From Caenorhabditis remanei (Eukaryota > Nematoda > Chromadorea > Rhabditida > Rhabditidae): a DNA stretch of 64,000 nt. Below, one piece after another: positions 10,646-21,337 of this stretch. Each line of letters opens with the position of its first letter. Position 1 is the stretch's first letter. Below the pieces are notes generated by a model. The model was not told the origin of the DNA, did no database searches, and worked only from the letters and a program-made list of their open reading frames with translations. The DNA lies in contig NC_071333.1 of the NCBI RefSeq assembly GCF_010183535.1, positions 3,658,001-3,722,000 on the forward strand, read 5' to 3'. Made by a program: the position numbers and the translations under genes.

Positions 10646-11529
10646 ATGGCAAGTCAGAAGTATCGCCACCATGGTATGGAACCCAAATTGAGAGGTCAGT
10701 TTTATAAATATCCTAAGTTTTGATTAATGAAGATGATGGTCAAGTCGCCTTGCATACATTTGGTCATTGTTCATTTACAAGAGAAATTTTGATTTGAAGG
10801 TTTTTTCAATAGTGAAAAAGAGTCAGTAAGGTCAGATCTTTAATAGGACATTTATTTCGAGGGAACTAGTTAAGATTTTATATTTTGATGATGTTTTGTT
10901 CCTTATTATTGCGCCGCCCTGTCGATTTTCCTTCTCACTAAATTTCATCAAAAATCATTAATTATCAATTTCGAAATTTCAAACACTGAGAACTTCTTCA
11001 AAACAAATGTGTTTTTGGGAATTAGCGAAATTTTGCCAAAAATTGAATTTTTTCTTGAAAAAACATCTAAATAAGGTCAGTGGCGAACTTGCGCAAATGA
11101 TGGCCTAACTCTCCAAAACTCAACCATCAGTTTTTTTAAAATAAAATATGATTTTTCTTCCTAATTTCCTCTTCAATTCAACCATCTCCATATCCAGACC
11201 CACGTGTTTTCGGTCGTCACTACCAACAACGAGCCAAGAATGGGACAAGAAAACGGCACATCGCAAAGACGGAAACGAGCACAAAGACGATCGGAACACT
11301 AACTCTGTACGGAATGGTTGACTGTGACCAAGTCAATAATGGGGAGGAGCTTAAGGACGCTGGACCGGGTCGTGGAGCTTATGGAGACTTTCCTGAAGGT
11401 AAGGACTCATCGATTGTGCTATTAGAGAGATGGATATTTGAAAGAAATTGGGATGGATGACCGAGTTTTGGGAAGTTAGGTCACTAGGGTTTTTCATGAA
11501 GAATCTCAAAGAAAAATGGTGGACGAGTT

Positions 11530-12690
11530 TTAGAAAAGTGGCCATGACTCTCAAAGTTTCCGTTTGTAGCATAATTTTACCCAAAACACGGCCATCAACC
11601 GAGTTTTGGGAATTTAGACAACTAGGGTTTGGTTTTTCATGAAAATGTGAGAAATCGTCTTCAAAAAGTAGGTGGCCAAGTTTTCGAGAAAGTTAGGCCA
11701 CCGATTATTTTTTCCCACAGATAATGAAAAACCAAATTTTTGCTCAATGGCTACCAGAGCTGTGCGGAAGTAAAATTTTTGAAAAGGGAAGAAGGAAGAA
11801 GGAAGAAGGAAGTAACTTTTTCAAAAGGGAAGAAGGAAGAGGGAAGAAGGAAGAGGGAAGAAGGAAGTAAATTTTTCAAAAGGGAAGAAGGAAGAAGGAA
11901 GAAAAAAGTGAAAAAAGCCCGGAAGAAGGAAGAAGGAAGGAAGAAGGAAGGAAGAAGGAAGGAAGAAGGAAGTTGAGTTCCGAACCGGGAAATCGGAAGT
12001 TAATTTTGAAAATGACAAATTTGTGGAAACTTTTTTCTAGTCATCTCTGAAAACGAATTTTGATGTTGTTTCATACAAAATTCCGTTAAAAACCACCAAA
12101 ATTCCGCCAAAATTCCGTCGAAAATTAAAATTTTTTAGTAAAGTTTTCAATGGAAGAAGGAACAAGGAACAAGGAAATAAAATTTTCTTGAAAAGGAAGA
12201 AGGAAGAAGGAAGAAGGAAGTGAAATTTTCAAAAAGGAAGAAGGAAGAAGGAATAAAAACGTGAAAAAAACCCAGAAGAAGGAAGAAGGAAGTCGAAGGA
12301 AGGAATTCCGCACAGCTCTGATGGCTACATTCTAAAAATTCGGTCATGTCGTTTTAGAATTTTTCTCTCATAAAAATTAAAAAATGAAAAGTTTTTGGCT
12401 CATGACCGAATTTTTACAAAAACTCGGTTACCACCTACTATTTTTGTTCACTTTTTAATTTTTCTGTGCTGAAACTCTGTGAAAAATGAAAAAAAGCTTC
12501 TAGTGTCCGTGTTTTAGAAAAATTAGGCCATGGCTCTCAAAGTTTCCGTAAGTGGCCTAATTTTCCCCGAAACACAGCCATCAACCGAGTTTTGGGAATT
12601 TAGACAATTAGCGTTTGGTTGAAAAATCGTTTTCAAAAAGTTGGTGGTCGAGTTTTCGAGAAAGTGAGGCCACTGAGTTTTTTCCACAGA
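11530..12690 (+). repeat. Intronic direct repeat of about 180 bp flanking the MITE
   Basis: The stretch around 11530-11700 recurs at about 12515-12685. Shared words include CTCTCAAAGTTTCCGT, CATCAACCGAGTTTTGGG and GTTTTCGAGAAAGT. The MITE at 11755-12320 lies between the copies. The repeat is non-coding and its family is not recognised. Confidence 0.6.
11755..12320. mobile_element. hAT-type MITE filled with GGAAGAAGGAAG microsatellite
   Basis: The termini are inverted: CAGAGCTGTGCGGAA on the left and TTCCGCACAGCTCTG on the right. An exact 8-bp duplication, ATGGCTAC, lies outside at 11747-11754 and 12321-12328. A CAG-type end plus an 8-bp duplication is the hAT superfamily signature. No transposase is encoded. 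About half is GGAAGAAGGAAG-type repeat; the rest is a conserved stretch with GAAAATGACAAATTTG and AAAACCACCAAAATTCCG that is shared with the copy at 63.4 kb and with related blocks in the big palindrome. Confidence 0.75.
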
Positions 12691-13849
12691 AAATGCGAAA
12701 ACTCGAGAAAACTTGTTTTGTATTCAATTGCCAAGTTTTATGAAAACTCGGTCATGCCGTTTTTGAATTTTTCTCTCATGAAATCCCAAAAAATGAAAAG
12801 TTTTTGGATCGTGACCCAATTTTTGCAAAAACTCGGTTACCACCAACTTTTTTTGTTCGTTTTTTGAGTTTTTTTTTTGCGTTAAGGAAAATGAAAGTTG
12901 AATTCAAAGTCCTACACTCGGACGGGTACAGCCCGGATCGAAAAGACCTGCACAGTTTTTTCACAAAGTTTTTTCAAAATTTTTTGAAGTTTTTATGAGA
13001 AAAAATTTGAAAAAATTCAAATTTTCAAGTTTTTGTACTTTAAGCTCGAGGGAATCATGTGAACATGCTTATGATTTTGCAGAAGCTATTGAAACTACTT
13101 TCTGTTTCAGTGGCAATCAAGCAGAAAACGGATGACGAGACAAGTAGTCTCGTCAACACTGCAGTCAGAAACAAAATGATTGTGGACGACGAGAAAATTT
13201 CGATTCTGGCCGAAAACAGCAAATTGAAGGAGAGAAATATAGGTAAATTTTATTCTTCATATTTTATTTCACGCAAGTTACACATTTTTCCAGCTCTTCT
13301 CCAAGAAATGAAGACCTCGAAATGGAAAACCGCAAGCTTGCTGAGGACTTCAAGAATGGAGTTCAGTGTCTCCAAACTGAACTTATGGACGCCAGTAAGA
13401 AAGAAGTGGAAGCCGCCAAACAACGTCATAAAATGTTTGACAAATCACTTGGAAAGTATAAATATTGTATTGTTAAATTTGGTATAGTTTAATTCTATAA
13501 TAAACTCCTGATGTTCAAAAAAAACATTTTTTGTGCGCTCTCAAAGAATGTGATGAATGTGATCAAGTTTGTGAGTCATGAGTCTTATTTTTATTTCACA
13601 AAAGTCCTTTGTCGTTGAGGGGCTATTATTCTAACTGTTGATCACTGCATGTGTCATTCATGAAAGAGAGAGTGAGAGAGTGCAGATAGTGATATACATT
13701 AAAAAAAATTAATGAAAGTCGATCTGGCGTGCAAATAGGGACACGAGGTATTATGAGACAACAGTTGAATTGTTAACTATGTATTGGGTTGGTGTGCCTC
13801 CAAAAAGTAAACAAGACACGAGACAATGAGAAAAAGGCCAGAAACAGAC

Positions 13850-14030
13850 AAAAGAGTGCGAGAGAGAGAGAGAACATTGGGGAAGGAGGAGATTCTTGGG
13901 AACAGTATAAATAGGAAACGACAAAGAGGAAATTCATACGACTTTCGGAAACGCTATCTGTATGCGATTCACCCCTTTATATTTCTATGATTTTTTTTGA
14001 ATACTGAATTATTGCTTTTTTGCAATGGTG
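13850..14030 (+). promoter_or_regulatory. Promoter-leader module 2
   Basis: GAGAGAGAGAGA at 13862, TATAAATAGGAAACGAC from 13906, then AAATTCATACGACT and a pyrimidine-rich tract ending TTTTTTGCAATGG. Nearly every word matches module 1. It is followed by the damaged membrane-protein gene. From 13505 to 13850 I see only AT-rich spacer with further GAGA runs. Confidence 0.6.
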
Positions 14031-14368
14031 ACAGGTCAGTTCTGGGATAAGCCCGTGTAAAATATACCGACATCCTTGGGATGCCTTATGTTTAAGAGAA
14101 AGTATATAACAATAATAAAATTGCAGAGACATTTGGCATCGCCTAGTTTGCAAGATCATCATCACGGTTGGGAACATCGCCACGTTTGTAGGTTAGTGAT
14201 TTTCAAGTATACTATGCCTAGGTTAGTGGAAATGATTGTTCAACTCAATGTTCTAGTAAATTCCGAGTTTTGACTTCCTAGTCAATCTGAGGTCTATCCT
14301 ATATCTCCCCCTTCTTCTTTTTTGTCGTTTTTCAGGCATTCAGTTCTCACCAGTTTCTTTACAGGATC

Positions 14369-14928
14369 ATGAACTACTTGTCGATCTTTATCGAATGGTT
14401 TTTCGTTGTTCATACCGTTTTCAACGGATCATGGACATTCATTTTCATCTGATTGGCGAGTGACACGTGCACACTTGCAGTGATCTCCGTGTCAGTACTC
14501 TACTACATCGCAGTGCTCATGATTAATCAGAAATCTGACAAGCAAGTTAGTTGGATGATCATTTTCGATGTAAGTATTATTTCGAACAATTTTTCTCTAA
14601 TATGTTCATTTTAAGTACCTGCTCTGCATCACACACATTTTCATCCTTGCAAGCATCAGATTTGAAATGGAGATGATTCAACACTTCCAGCAAGATTGGT
14701 ACATCTTCATCGCCTGTGCTGTTGGTATGTCATTTTTCCGTTACAAAAAACAGTCGATTTCCTTTTTTAGGACACTTGACCCACAATTTCATGCTCATCG
14801 GTCTGTTTCTCGTAAAAAATAAGTGCCAGGAGGATACTAAGCCATTCGAGGTTCTTCAACAGGCCGATTCCGATGACACAAACAAGGAAAAAAGCAAAGT
14901 GAAGATTGCTCCAATCGAACATGTTTGA
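14369..14928 (+). pseudogene. Small multi-pass membrane protein with an in-frame TGA
   Basis: Three exons join cleanly: from the ATG at 14369 to a GTAAGT donor near 14573, then about 14618-14724, then about 14771-14928 with a TGA stop and AATAAA at 14960. The product would be about 150 aa with four hydrophobic segments: YLSIFIEWFFVV, VISVSVLYYIAVLMI, YLLCITHIFILASI and FIACAVGHLTHNFMLIGLF. A Lys/Asp-rich tail ends IAPIEHV. A TGA at 14450-14452 interrupts the frame between the first two hydrophobic parts, with coding sequence in the same frame on both sides. No selenocysteine structure is evident. It is probably a recent nonsense mutation. Upstream exons near 14024 and 14124-14190 are possible but do not join in frame. 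Confidence 0.55.
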
Positions 14929-14965
14929 AGTGGATTGTTTTCACAATGAATGTTAACAGAATAAA

Positions 14966-16060
14966 GATTTTACAGTAGAATTTCTGAAACTCTTTCGTTT
15001 CGTACGGACTCATATGTTGAGGTTTTCTTTCTGAATACCCTTGAGCTCATTGTTCAGCTCTCACTCATACAGATAGTCAGACTCAGGTTTTACTCGAGTT
15101 TTTTGTTGGTATCATCTTGCGCTTTAAATGAACTTTTCGCCATCTGCGCTTTTTTCGACAGCTCTAACATGCAAGGTCTTATCGCGAATCGTCTTTGTTG
15201 AATGAAAAATAGAAATAGCGGTTTTTGTTGTTGATTCAATTATTTTGTTTCTATAAATTCCCATCACATGCAAATTGACGTCGCCTCTACCGATCGACCT
15301 CGATAACTATATTTCTCAATAACTATACCAGCTAACAAGCAGAAAATATGCGTCAACGGTACGCCAGCCCGTCTCGAATGTTCCGAGGGGAGGGCAGTGC
15401 ATCTCGGTAGTTTGAAGAAGGACAAGAAAGTTTTCAACAAATAAAGTGTACAATTTTATAAGATCTACATTTTTGTAGTTGACAATGTCTTGATAATTAT
15501 ACCAGCTCATGAGTAATGGCAGGAAGAAACGGAAAGAAAACGCGCCAGACAGTTTTCGATTTTCATGTATTAAACTATCAAAAGAAAAAAATCGCTTTGA
15601 CCCGTCATCAGGAGGCATTTTCTCTAGGAATCTTGTATTTCTTTCTGTATTCTGAACTTAAAATTAATTTTTTACGAACAATTTATGTTCTTTCGTAATC
15701 ATCAGATTTTTGAAGTTCTTTCCCTTCTATTTTCTAGTTCTAAAACAACACAACTTTTTTCGATGTTTTATAGATTAGTTCAATTTTACCACAAAACGTT
15801 TCCTGCAATAGGTATGCTATCACTGCGCGTATGTGTGCAGCGCCGTTCAAAAAACAGAGGTTTCCTTTTTTGTTGATATTATGCGCCTCCTCAGCCCCTT
15901 TCACTATTTTCTCCGTCTTTCGCTTGCTAAGTCTCTTGTCCCCCTGCTTGGTCTCCCGCCACTCTATCTACCCTTTGTGTTCCTCTCCGGAGCGGCAGAA
16001 AGGGGTGCACGTGTCGTTCTGTGTATTGAACAGAGGCAAGAGCGGTGTTGGTGTTTCTCT
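14966..16060. other. Intergenic stretch without a supported gene
   Basis: AT-rich. A phrase of the form TATACCAGCT recurs near 15323 and 15498. From 15.9 kb the sequence turns pyrimidine- then purine-rich (GAGGAAGAAGAGGGAGAG near 16090), typical of the promoter modules. Short frames here lack splice or codon support. Confidence 0.5.
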
Positions 16061-16069
16061 TGCAGAGGA

Positions 16070-16360
16070 GAAAAAAGAGTGTAGCTCTGGAGGAAGAAGA
16101 GGGAGAGAAACATAAAAGCGACAAAGGCGCGCTAGATGCAAGATGCAAGAAAGAGAGGGGTGGGAAGGGGGGGGGACGACTTATAACACAGAAAACACGC
16201 TCTATTGAACAATTAAGCAGACGGGAGGAGTTCACTGGCTATAAGAACTCTATTATACACATGTGACTTGTTTTTCCCTTAGGATGGCTACTGAATGCCT
16301 CGTCCCCCATTTTCAATGATTTTTACTGAATTCTAATATGGGGAGTGTTTTTATTGCATT
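16070..16360 (+). promoter_or_regulatory. Promoter-leader module 4 (diverged)
   Basis: A purine-rich GAGA tract at 16070-16180 precedes TATAAGAACTC at 16240 and a leader with ATTTTTACTGAATTCTAAT, the same order as modules 1-3 but with weaker word identity. The gene at 16768 follows. Confidence 0.4.
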
Positions 16361-16767
16361 TTTTAATGTTAAAAAAAATTTATACAGTTTTTAAACAAAG
16401 GCTTTTTAATTTAATTATTGAATTATTGATTTTTTTTCGGCAAAATTTTGATAAATAAGTTAGCAAGGTTACTCTTAACTTTTAAATTTATAATGCAATT
16501 TAAGTTGTTGAAATATAACTAAAAACTCAGTTCTTCTCGATTTGATCACGAAGTTTTCCTTCCACCAGAACTTCTTTTAAGTCAGGAGAACGGGTATTGC
16601 AGCAAGAAGTGCAATTTTCAGCATATCTGTCAATAAAAATAGTTTTTTTTTGGATTTTTTTTGCGAAAATACCGAGAAAATGTTGTCTCAAAATGTTCTG
16701 CGTTCCTCCCACAAAAAACCTTCTGTTAAATACATCATTTAATTCCAGAAGCATCGACACGTTTGTC

Positions 16768-17271
16768 ATGACTATCCGCCTCCCACGTAACGAAATCTAC
16801 CGTATCCAAACCAATGAGAACTCCTTTGAACTGTTCTCAGAATATGATGGTGCCAAAGGACGATACGAAAACTCGACGGAAACAACAACTGACACTTTTG
16901 ATCTACCGTTTTCGAAGGAGAAAATTGAAGGGATGATGGCCGTGGCAAATGATGGACGAGTATTCTTCAATATGTCTACGGAGCAGGTTTCCTTTTTCCG
17001 TTAAAAAATTCTTTAAGATTTTGTTTTGCAGAAAATGAACGTGTTCAGAATGTCGAGATACTGCATTTTCTCGCATCTCAACAAGGATTTGCTGAAAATG
17101 ATTGTTCTGACAGGTAAGCATCCCATCTCAGTGCCTACATAGATTCAAAATGTTTCAGCCGAGGAAAAAGACAACGAATCAATTTTGGAACTACTGACAA
17201 AGGACTTTGAAGAAGTGTGCAAGCTAATTTTAAGATATCGGTCGGATCTGTTCTTTTTCCAAACTTTTTAA
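16768..17271 (+). CDS. Three-exon gene for an unknown 136-aa protein
   Basis: Exons 16768-16986, 17032-17113 and 17159-17271 (introns of 45 nt each, with GTTTCC and GTAAGC donors and TTGCAG and TTTCAG acceptors) give one continuous frame of about 136 codons. It starts MTIRLPRNEIYRIQTNENS and ends near RYRSDLFFFQTF. The stop overlaps AATAAA at 17270-17275. The protein is acidic to mixed, with no signal peptide or membrane segment. A TTTAATTCCAG acceptor 19 bases before the ATG suggests trans-splicing or a non-coding first exon from the module at 16.2 kb. No family recognised; the intact splicing argues for a working gene. Confidence 0.65.
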
Positions 17272-17624
17272 TAAAAGTGTTACGGGATATTGATAATTGT
17301 TGTTTTTTCCATTATTTAATTTTTTTGAACAAACGTTTTGCAGAAAATTTGATTTGAGTTTTGGTTTCAGTAGAGATGGTTTCAGTTAATTCATCCGATA
17401 ACTTTTTGAGAACACCCATTTTTAAAAGATTTTCTCATTCCAGCTACTTTGAAATCGAAAACTTTCAATATGTTCCGTCCGCGCATTCGCATGACCTTCC
17501 TTTCCCTTGTCTCTGCACACAGAAAAATAAAGACACTCTGATTGTGCATCGCTTTCGCCATGTCGTCCAACACTGTGTCTCGTGTGTGTATTTCAATAAG
17601 GTGAAATAGAGAAGTCTCTTTCCT

Positions 17625-17972
17625 TCTGGTGCCTGTGTTCGCCACGTTAGAATTCTGTGTATTTTTAGTGAGAGAGAAGAGAGAGGTGTGCTGTGTTGGA
17701 AGAGAAGAAATATGCGAGAGAAAAGAAGAGATAGTATTGAGAATGGAGAGAGACATATGAAGCAGATACACGTCGTATTGTGATCTCGAAGAAACTGGTA
17801 GCTTCTCATGTTGTACATTTTTTCCCAATTGTATATATTTCTGTCTCTCTCCATTCTCAATACTATCTCCTCTTTTCTCTCGCATATTTCTCCTCTTCCA
17901 ACACAGCACACCTCTCTCTTCTCTCTCACTAAAAATACACAGGATACTGACGTGGCGAACACAGGCAGCAGC
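17625..17972. repeat. Fold-back element with GAGA-rich arms
   Basis: Arms at about 17625-17755 and 17845-17972 are close inverted copies (GCCTGTGTTCGCCACG against CGTGGCGAACACAGGC, plus a long GAGAGAAGAGAGAGG tract) around an 85-90 bp loop. It could form a hairpin RNA of about 130 bp. The long frames on either strand are products of the low-complexity arms. Family unknown. Confidence 0.7.
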
Positions 17973-17984
17973 TGGGGTGTCTGG

Positions 17985-18130
17985 AGGGCTGTAAATTTGT
18001 GTAGGGGTAGTCAAAAACACTGTTAACATGTACTAAAAGTTTTACCAAGTTATCTCAAAAATTGAAATTTTTTGGAATTTTTGGGCGAAAAGTCAATTAT
18101 TGGCCATATCTTCCTACGATGACGTCGAAT
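17985..18130 (+). repeat. Dispersed repeat, inverted partner at 25.25 kb
   Basis: GGGGTGTCTGGAGGGCTG, TTGTGTAGGGGTAGT and AAAAGTCAATTATTGG recur in reverse complement between 25255 and 25410. Both copies are non-coding. From 18130 to 18900 I see only AT-rich sequence and one GC-richer patch at 18520-18650 of unknown origin. Confidence 0.55.
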
Positions 18131-18999
18131 TTTTTTCATTCTGCAATTTATTCATTCATTTTTGACCTTTTTTTTCGGAAAATCAGTTTTTAGAATGTTT
18201 TCAGCAATTGAATTGCTTTGTTTACTAGATTTCTTGTTATCCTGATTTCTGGGTAAACTTATTGATTTTTCATAGTTCCTCAGAAATTTCAAACTTTTAA
18301 ATTCTGTTTTCAATAATTTTACATGTGCAAATCTGCAGAAATCAGACCAATCCGGCTGAAATCATCACCTGAAACTAAAATATTTTCTTGTTATCGTGCT
18401 CTCTCTCTTTTTTAATGATTTACAGCTATTCAGATTTTAGACTTTTTTAGAGTCAAAAGTAGTAACTTATGGAAAAATGATTTTTTGGTATTGAAAAAAG
18501 TGAAAATGTGATACCCTTGTGACCACCCATTCTAAGGATAGAACGCCGCCGGTTATTAGCCGTCGGGGGTGTCACACGTCTTGGTGGTTTCCTGCTCTTT
18601 CAGGGCGTTCAGTGGAACGCAGTACTCAATGTACTGTTACGCGGTTTAATCATAAATAAATTAAATATTTAGAAGAATGATTCTGTACATAGCTTCCCAT
18701 GTCTACCAATACGCCGACTAAACATGGAAATGGTACAAAAGTGTCTCTAGCTATTTCAAGATAACAAAATTTCAACATCGGTGATCATGGAATAGTCTAG
18801 AAATGACTAAAATCGAATCGAAATTGATTAGAATCCCTCGAAAGCATTAAACTCTTCTAATGATCTTTATTTTGTGTGCCTGAAATTCCTCTTCTTTCGT
18901 ATTCTCCAAGCAACCATCAATGTTGAGACTCTATGTCCCTTTTCGTGTTAAGACGATACCTCATACAAAAGAAAAGAAAGAAAGAATAAGAGTTTATGG

Positions 19000-19305
19000 G
19001 TGCGAGAGTGTTTGCAGAGAGGAGAGGGTGTTCTCTACCAATTCGGGGGCCGATCGGAGCGGGGGTGATAATTCGTTTTATGGGGATGGGAAATCGGGAA
19101 AAAATAAAATGGTCATAAATCATCACAACGATCAAAAAATAATACAAAAAAAGCGAGAAGGCGGAGCTTGGAAACACTATAAGTAGGCAACGACAAGAAG
19201 GCACTTTATTCGACTGAAAGATTCTCAACCGGTATGTAGGATCGAACTAATTCCCCTTGTCTGATTTTTATTGATGTCTAATTTGTTGCTGTTTTGGAAT
19301 TGCAG
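19000..19305 (+). promoter_or_regulatory. Promoter-leader module 3
   Basis: GAGAGTG/GAGAGGAGAGGG at 19008-19030, TATAAGTAGGCAACGACAAG at 19177, a leader with CTTTATTCGACTG, then a good donor (CCGGTATGT) and a TTGCAG acceptor at 19300-19305. This copy shows most clearly that the module contains a non-coding exon and a short intron. Confidence 0.5.
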
Positions 19306-19508
19306 TTTTCCCTGATGGCCGTGGTTTGGAAGCACCGATTCTGGCGAATATCGAAAGAAATCGTGAAAAGCTCAATGACAGTGTTGGTTCGATAGGCAGT
19401 CCATCGCGTGTTTACAATCAAGAAGGAAGCATGCATCGAACATCTTTCAATAGTTGCCTAATCTATCAAGAAAGTACACACCTCGGTATGGAAAGTCGCC
19501 GCCCATAA
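19306..19508 (+). CDS. Coding exon after promoter module 3, unknown product
   Basis: From the acceptor at 19305 one frame is open for about 67 codons to TAA at 19508, with coding-like content (KLNDSVGSIGSPSRVYNQEG). An ATG at 19315 lies in another frame that stops early, so the start must be in an upstream exon that I could not locate. Possibly a gene remnant. Confidence 0.3.
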
Positions 19509-19739
19509 AATGTTAGTTTTTTCAAACATGTTAATTAACTATTAGAGAAGATGATAGTTCAATGGATTATCCTAGTGGGTTCCGGTATTGGGCTCAAAAA
19601 TTTTGAAAACAAATTAAAGAACCTGTGTTTTCAGAATCCGCAAACAATTCCGGAAGCCTGGCAAGTCAAGTACATGTATAGAGAAGTTTATGGTCGGAAC
19701 AGTTGAAACTTCAATTCGGCGGACGCTGAACAAATAAGA

Positions 19740-19920
19740 TGGGAGATTGTCTACGGCTTACCTCAACTGGAAACACATCTGCGTACTCTGCGTATTGGCT
19801 CCTGGGAAGAGCGCTCACCACTTTCTCCTACTATAATTGTCCCAAAAGGCATGCCACAGTGCCTATGACCCTAAAAAGTGGTGCGCGCTCTTCCCAGGAG
19901 CCAATACGTTAGACATGGAC
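19740..19920. repeat. Partial copy of the fold-back promoter element (P0)
   Basis: Inner arms only: GCTCCTGGGAAGAGCGC near 19798 and its inverse GCGCTCTTCCCAGGAGC near 19888, around a loop of about 60 bp. Outer arms with the splice donors are missing. The same core is in the elements at 21.8 and 26.5 kb. Confidence 0.65.
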
Positions 19921-20238
19921 GTAAAAGAAAAAAAGGAAAACAGTGAAAAAAGACGACATTTTCATTCCATAAAAAACTCCGACGAGAATATTCTGATCTC
20001 ACCACCATACGTATTGAAATATTTGTAAATAATAAATATTTGTAAATAATATTTGTAAATAATAATCTGTTCATGAAAAAATAATCTTTTCTATTTATTG
20101 ATTCGTCATTTTTGATTGGTTGACGATTTTTCATACTTTACAATTTCTGTCAAAAACCTCGAGTTCCTCTTCTCCCTCCCGCCGCTCTCCGCTTTCTCCT
20201 CGCCATATCTACGCCCTCTTTCATCAAGTGTGTCATGC

Positions 20239-20320
20239 GGCCCCGTGGTGTAGTGGTAGCACGTCGGGCTAGGAATTATTCCCTTAGCTGGAAGCGTTGG
20301 TTCGAATACTTCCGGGTCCA
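20239..20320 (+). tRNA. tRNA-like Pol III unit, copy 1 (probably degenerate)
   Basis: 82 nt. It starts GGCCCCG, pairing with CGGGTCC at the 3' end except for one C-U mismatch. There is a good D arm (GTGT, loop with GG, GCAC; A-box GTGGTGTAGTGGTAGCAC), a B-box-like GGTTCGAATACTTCC and a T6 terminator a few bases downstream. The middle folds as GCTAGG with CTTAGC, which does not fit a standard anticodon arm, and the T stem is poor. With about 15 nt in the variable region it is class-II-like, so a nematode V-arm tRNA (nev-tRNA) or a pseudogene are both possible. I do not assign an anticodon. Confidence 0.5.
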
Positions 20321-21337
20321 AATGTTTTTTACTTTTTTGTAAAATGCAGTTTCGTGGTCGACGAGATAATTTCAAGTAAAACTGTATGAAAAATTGAGAA
20401 ACTCCTAATTATTTGACAAAATTTAGTAATATTTTCGAGATTAAAGACAAAATTTAGTAATATTTTTGAGAATAAAAGACAAAATTAAAAAAAAAACCAA
20501 TTTAGAGTGTTGAAATTAAAAAAAGAATAGAAAAGCAATAGAAGGCATGATAAAAAAAAAACGTTGATTTAGCATTTTTTTTTGTAAAAATGACTTTTTA
20601 ATGTATTCATTAGAAAACCATCAAAAAATGACCCGCCAAAACCACAACTTGTCTAAAAAACTAATGTAGCTGTTTGGCCAAAGTCAAAAAAGACTCCTGC
20701 AGGAGAATTGTACGCGATTATAGCCGGATAGTGTGGTTGGGACCGTCAGGTAACTACACCAACTAACACTTTATTATTAGACTGTCTATTGAATCATCTG
20801 GATTGTGCTGTGAACGGTGTCTCGATTGACAACGCTGACAGGACTAAATATATTCCGCCTCCATGCTGAACCTTAGTTGATTGCTGGTAGAACTGCATTA
20901 TGTTAGCTGAAAACTTCGAACCTTCAAGAGACCAAACAATCAAGAAAAACCAAAGGGAACTAGGAAAAAGTGAAGAATCGTCTGCTCCCATTATAAACTT
21001 CAGACTGTATTCTACTTGCTAAGGGAACCATTTGCCATCTTCATATCTGATGAGTTCAAAGGTGGAACCGCGCGTCTCTCATCCCAATCGGTTGTAAAAA
21101 TGTCTATCGACATTCAGTATGTGAAAATCGGAGATGAATGCATTGGAGTGTAAAACTGAAACAGAGAAATCTACTTTTAAATTAATTTATTTCAAAAGGT
21201 ATAAAAACAACAAATGATATACAAAAGAAATAAAATCATTGTGTTTTGATGCTTTTTATGGATCTTTTGGTACATTCTAGATTGGGACGACAAGTCTAAT
21301 CGGTTCGGACACAGATAAGAATGATGCGGGAAGACAA
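20321..21337. other. Intergenic, AT-rich
   Basis: Short A-rich repeats (ACAAAATTTAGTAATATTTT twice near 20420-20470). A small TTCAGACTGTATTCTAC stretch near 21000 looks like a splice acceptor but no adjoining frame is supported. Confidence 0.5.

Larger units (their letters stand above)
10643..13492 (+). pseudogene. Four-exon coiled-coil gene with a frameshift in the last exon
   Basis: Model: 10643-10694, 11198-11398, 13111-13242 and 13294-13492. The first three exons join in phase 1 throughout and give a basic N-terminus (MASQKYRHHGMEPKLRDPR), a Lys/Thr-rich part, a Gly-rich stretch (DAGPGRGAYGDFPE) and the start of a Glu/Lys-rich coiled coil. In exon 4 the coiled-coil frame (EDLEMENRKLAEDFKNG) is one base out of phase with exon 3; the spliced frame instead runs through non-coding-like sequence to TAG at 13485. 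One missing base near 13305-13315 explains this, so it is a pseudogene, an allele or a base error. AATAAA is at 13499-13504. The 1.7-kb intron 3 holds a MITE and repeats. No family recognised. Confidence 0.5.

Noticed and set aside
11740..12347. Glu/Lys/Gly-rich frames and their Phe/Leu/Ser-rich antisense in GA repeats
   Set aside because: Low-complexity product of GGAAGAAGGAAG in the MITE; the same at 32.5, 41.5, 52.5 and 63.8 kb.
14450..14452. TGA read as selenocysteine
   Set aside because: No candidate SECIS structure seen in the 3' region and the family context is a small membrane protein; nonsense mutation is simpler.
18520..18660. GC-richer patch as a structural RNA or LTR
   Set aside because: No second copy, terminal repeat or Pol III boxes found.
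20106..20375. Minus-strand 89-codon frame over the tRNA-like unit
   Set aside because: It is the antisense of a Pol III gene; the phrase CYHYTTGPH comes from the A-box and recurs at 23.6 kb.
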